A stretch of DNA of 6,516 nt from positions 1 through 6,516 of the forward strand of contig JACQCL010000001.1 in assembly GCA_016201645.1 (NCBI GenBank), written 5' to 3'. Numbering within the stretch: the stretch's first letter is position 1; the number at the start of each line of letters is the position of its first letter. Below are positions 6,214 to 6,516 of this stretch, one piece after another. A program made the translations under genes and the position numbers. This stretch comes from Candidatus Rokuibacteriota bacterium (lineage in GTDB: Bacteria; Methylomirabilota; Methylomirabilia; Rokubacteriales; CSP1-6). The notes beneath the pieces were generated by a model, which ran no database searches, was not told where the DNA came from, and saw only the letters and a list, made by a program, of their open reading frames with translations.

Positions 6214-6516
6214 TCATCTCGGATGAAGGAGGCCGTGCGCGACGTGTGCGGCCCCGAGCAGCGCCGCCCCCGGGTTGAGAACCAGACGAACCGGGATGGA
6301 CTTCATGAGCTCCGAGTACCGCGCCTTGTCGCAGAAGGCGCTGAGGAAAGCTCCGCCGCCAAGCTTGGCGCGGATTCTCGGGGCAATCCCGCCGCCGACA
6401 AAGACGCCGCCCACTGCCAGCGCCTTGAGGGCCAGATTCCCCGCTTCGGCTCCGTAAACCGATACGAACAGGTCCAGGGCCGTGCTGCACAGCGGGTGAC
6501 CTCCGGCAAGCCCGAC
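6214..6516 (-). CDS. glk: Glucokinase, C-terminal part (partial, 5' end outside the window)
   Basis: Glucokinase phosphorylates glucose to glucose-6-phosphate with ATP in the cytoplasm, feeding glycolysis and the pentose phosphate pathway. The frame is open to the window edge at 6516 and ends in TGA at 6214-6216, giving 100 residues of an enzyme that is usually about 320-340 long. What is visible matches the end of the Glk family: an ALDLFVSVYGAEAGNLALK segment, then GGVFVGGGIAPRI, then FCDKARYSELMKSIPV and NPGAALLGAAH. In E. coli Glk these correspond to GGNLAL, GGVFIAGGI, the DKGRF block and the GLLGSG end. An internal GTG at 6414 is not the true start, because conserved sequence continues upstream of it. 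The next gene starts 25 nt downstream, so co-transcription is likely. The family is clear; sugar specificity cannot be judged from this fragment. Confidence 0.9.
   Translation of the reverse strand, partial: VGLAGGHPLCSTALDLFVSVYGAEAGNLALKALAVGGVFVGGGIAPRIRAKLGGGAFLSAFCDKARYSELMKSIPVRLVLNPGAALLGAAHVAHGLLHPR

Noticed and set aside
6214..6216. A second selenocysteine codon at the end of the glucokinase gene
   Set aside because: The protein already ends where glucokinases normally end, and the codons after it show no family similarity.
4689..6278. Long plus-strand open frame of 529 codons, and similar ones at 2393-3604, 3674-4537 and 1451-2392
   Set aside because: They lie antisense to well-supported genes, have arginine-, histidine- and proline-rich low-complexity translations and no recognisable motif; G+C-rich coding DNA commonly produces such shadows.

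Overview
The window is a G+C-rich stretch of bacterial DNA in which every supported gene lies on the minus strand. Gaps are about 2 to 25 nt, and most Shine-Dalgarno sequences sit on or next to the previous stop codon. It reads as one operon, or part of one, transcribed from high to low coordinates. No promoter, terminator, tRNA, rRNA, CRISPR array or insertion sequence is visible. The gene content (radical SAM/SPASM protein with a PCP_red tail, universal stress protein fused to PCP_red domains, plastocyanin-like secreted protein, YceI) and base composition suggest an uncultivated soil or subsurface lineage such as NC10/Rokubacteria (Methylomirabilota). That placement is an impression from gene style, not a proof.

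In transcription order: (1) 6516-6214, the C-terminal 100 residues of a glucokinase, cut by the window edge. (2) 6188-4818, an FAD/NAD(P)-dependent disulfide oxidoreductase of the dihydrolipoamide dehydrogenase/mercuric reductase family. (3) 4807-4142, an exported YceI-family protein. (4) 4132-3314, an exported plastocyanin-like (cupredoxin) protein with a carboxypeptidase-regulatory-like region. (5) 3301-1397, a tandem universal stress protein fused to a four-cysteine zinc ribbon and three PCP_red-like modules. (6) 1391-60, a NirJ/AhbD-like radical SAM/SPASM enzyme that also ends in a PCP_red module. (7) 56-1, the first 18 codons of a further gene.

The main discovery is in gene 2. Its conventional open frame starts only at 6035 and lacks the FAD-binding N-terminus. 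Reading upstream from an ATG at 6188, which has a strong Shine-Dalgarno, gives a perfect Rossmann GGGAAG motif and the redox-active motif C41-I-N-R-G-x46. Codon 46, where the second catalytic cysteine must be, is an in-frame TGA (6051-6053). Directly downstream the mRNA can fold a 7-bp hairpin with a GGU apical loop, 17 nt after the UGA, which fits a bacterial SECIS element. The gene is therefore best read as a 456-residue selenoprotein with a Cys-x4-Sec redox centre. An automatic caller would truncate it or call it a pseudogene.

A second theme is PCP_red, the small module known from the C-terminus of the BchB/ChlB subunit of dark protochlorophyllide reductase. It occurs three times in gene 5 and once in gene 6, with no photosynthesis gene in view. 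This suggests a shared tetrapyrrole- or redox-related job. Together the operon looks like a redox/stress module: a cytoplasmic selenoflavoenzyme and stress protein, a cofactor-modifying radical SAM enzyme, and two exported proteins that may handle copper, electrons or isoprenoid carriers. The shared pathway is inference.
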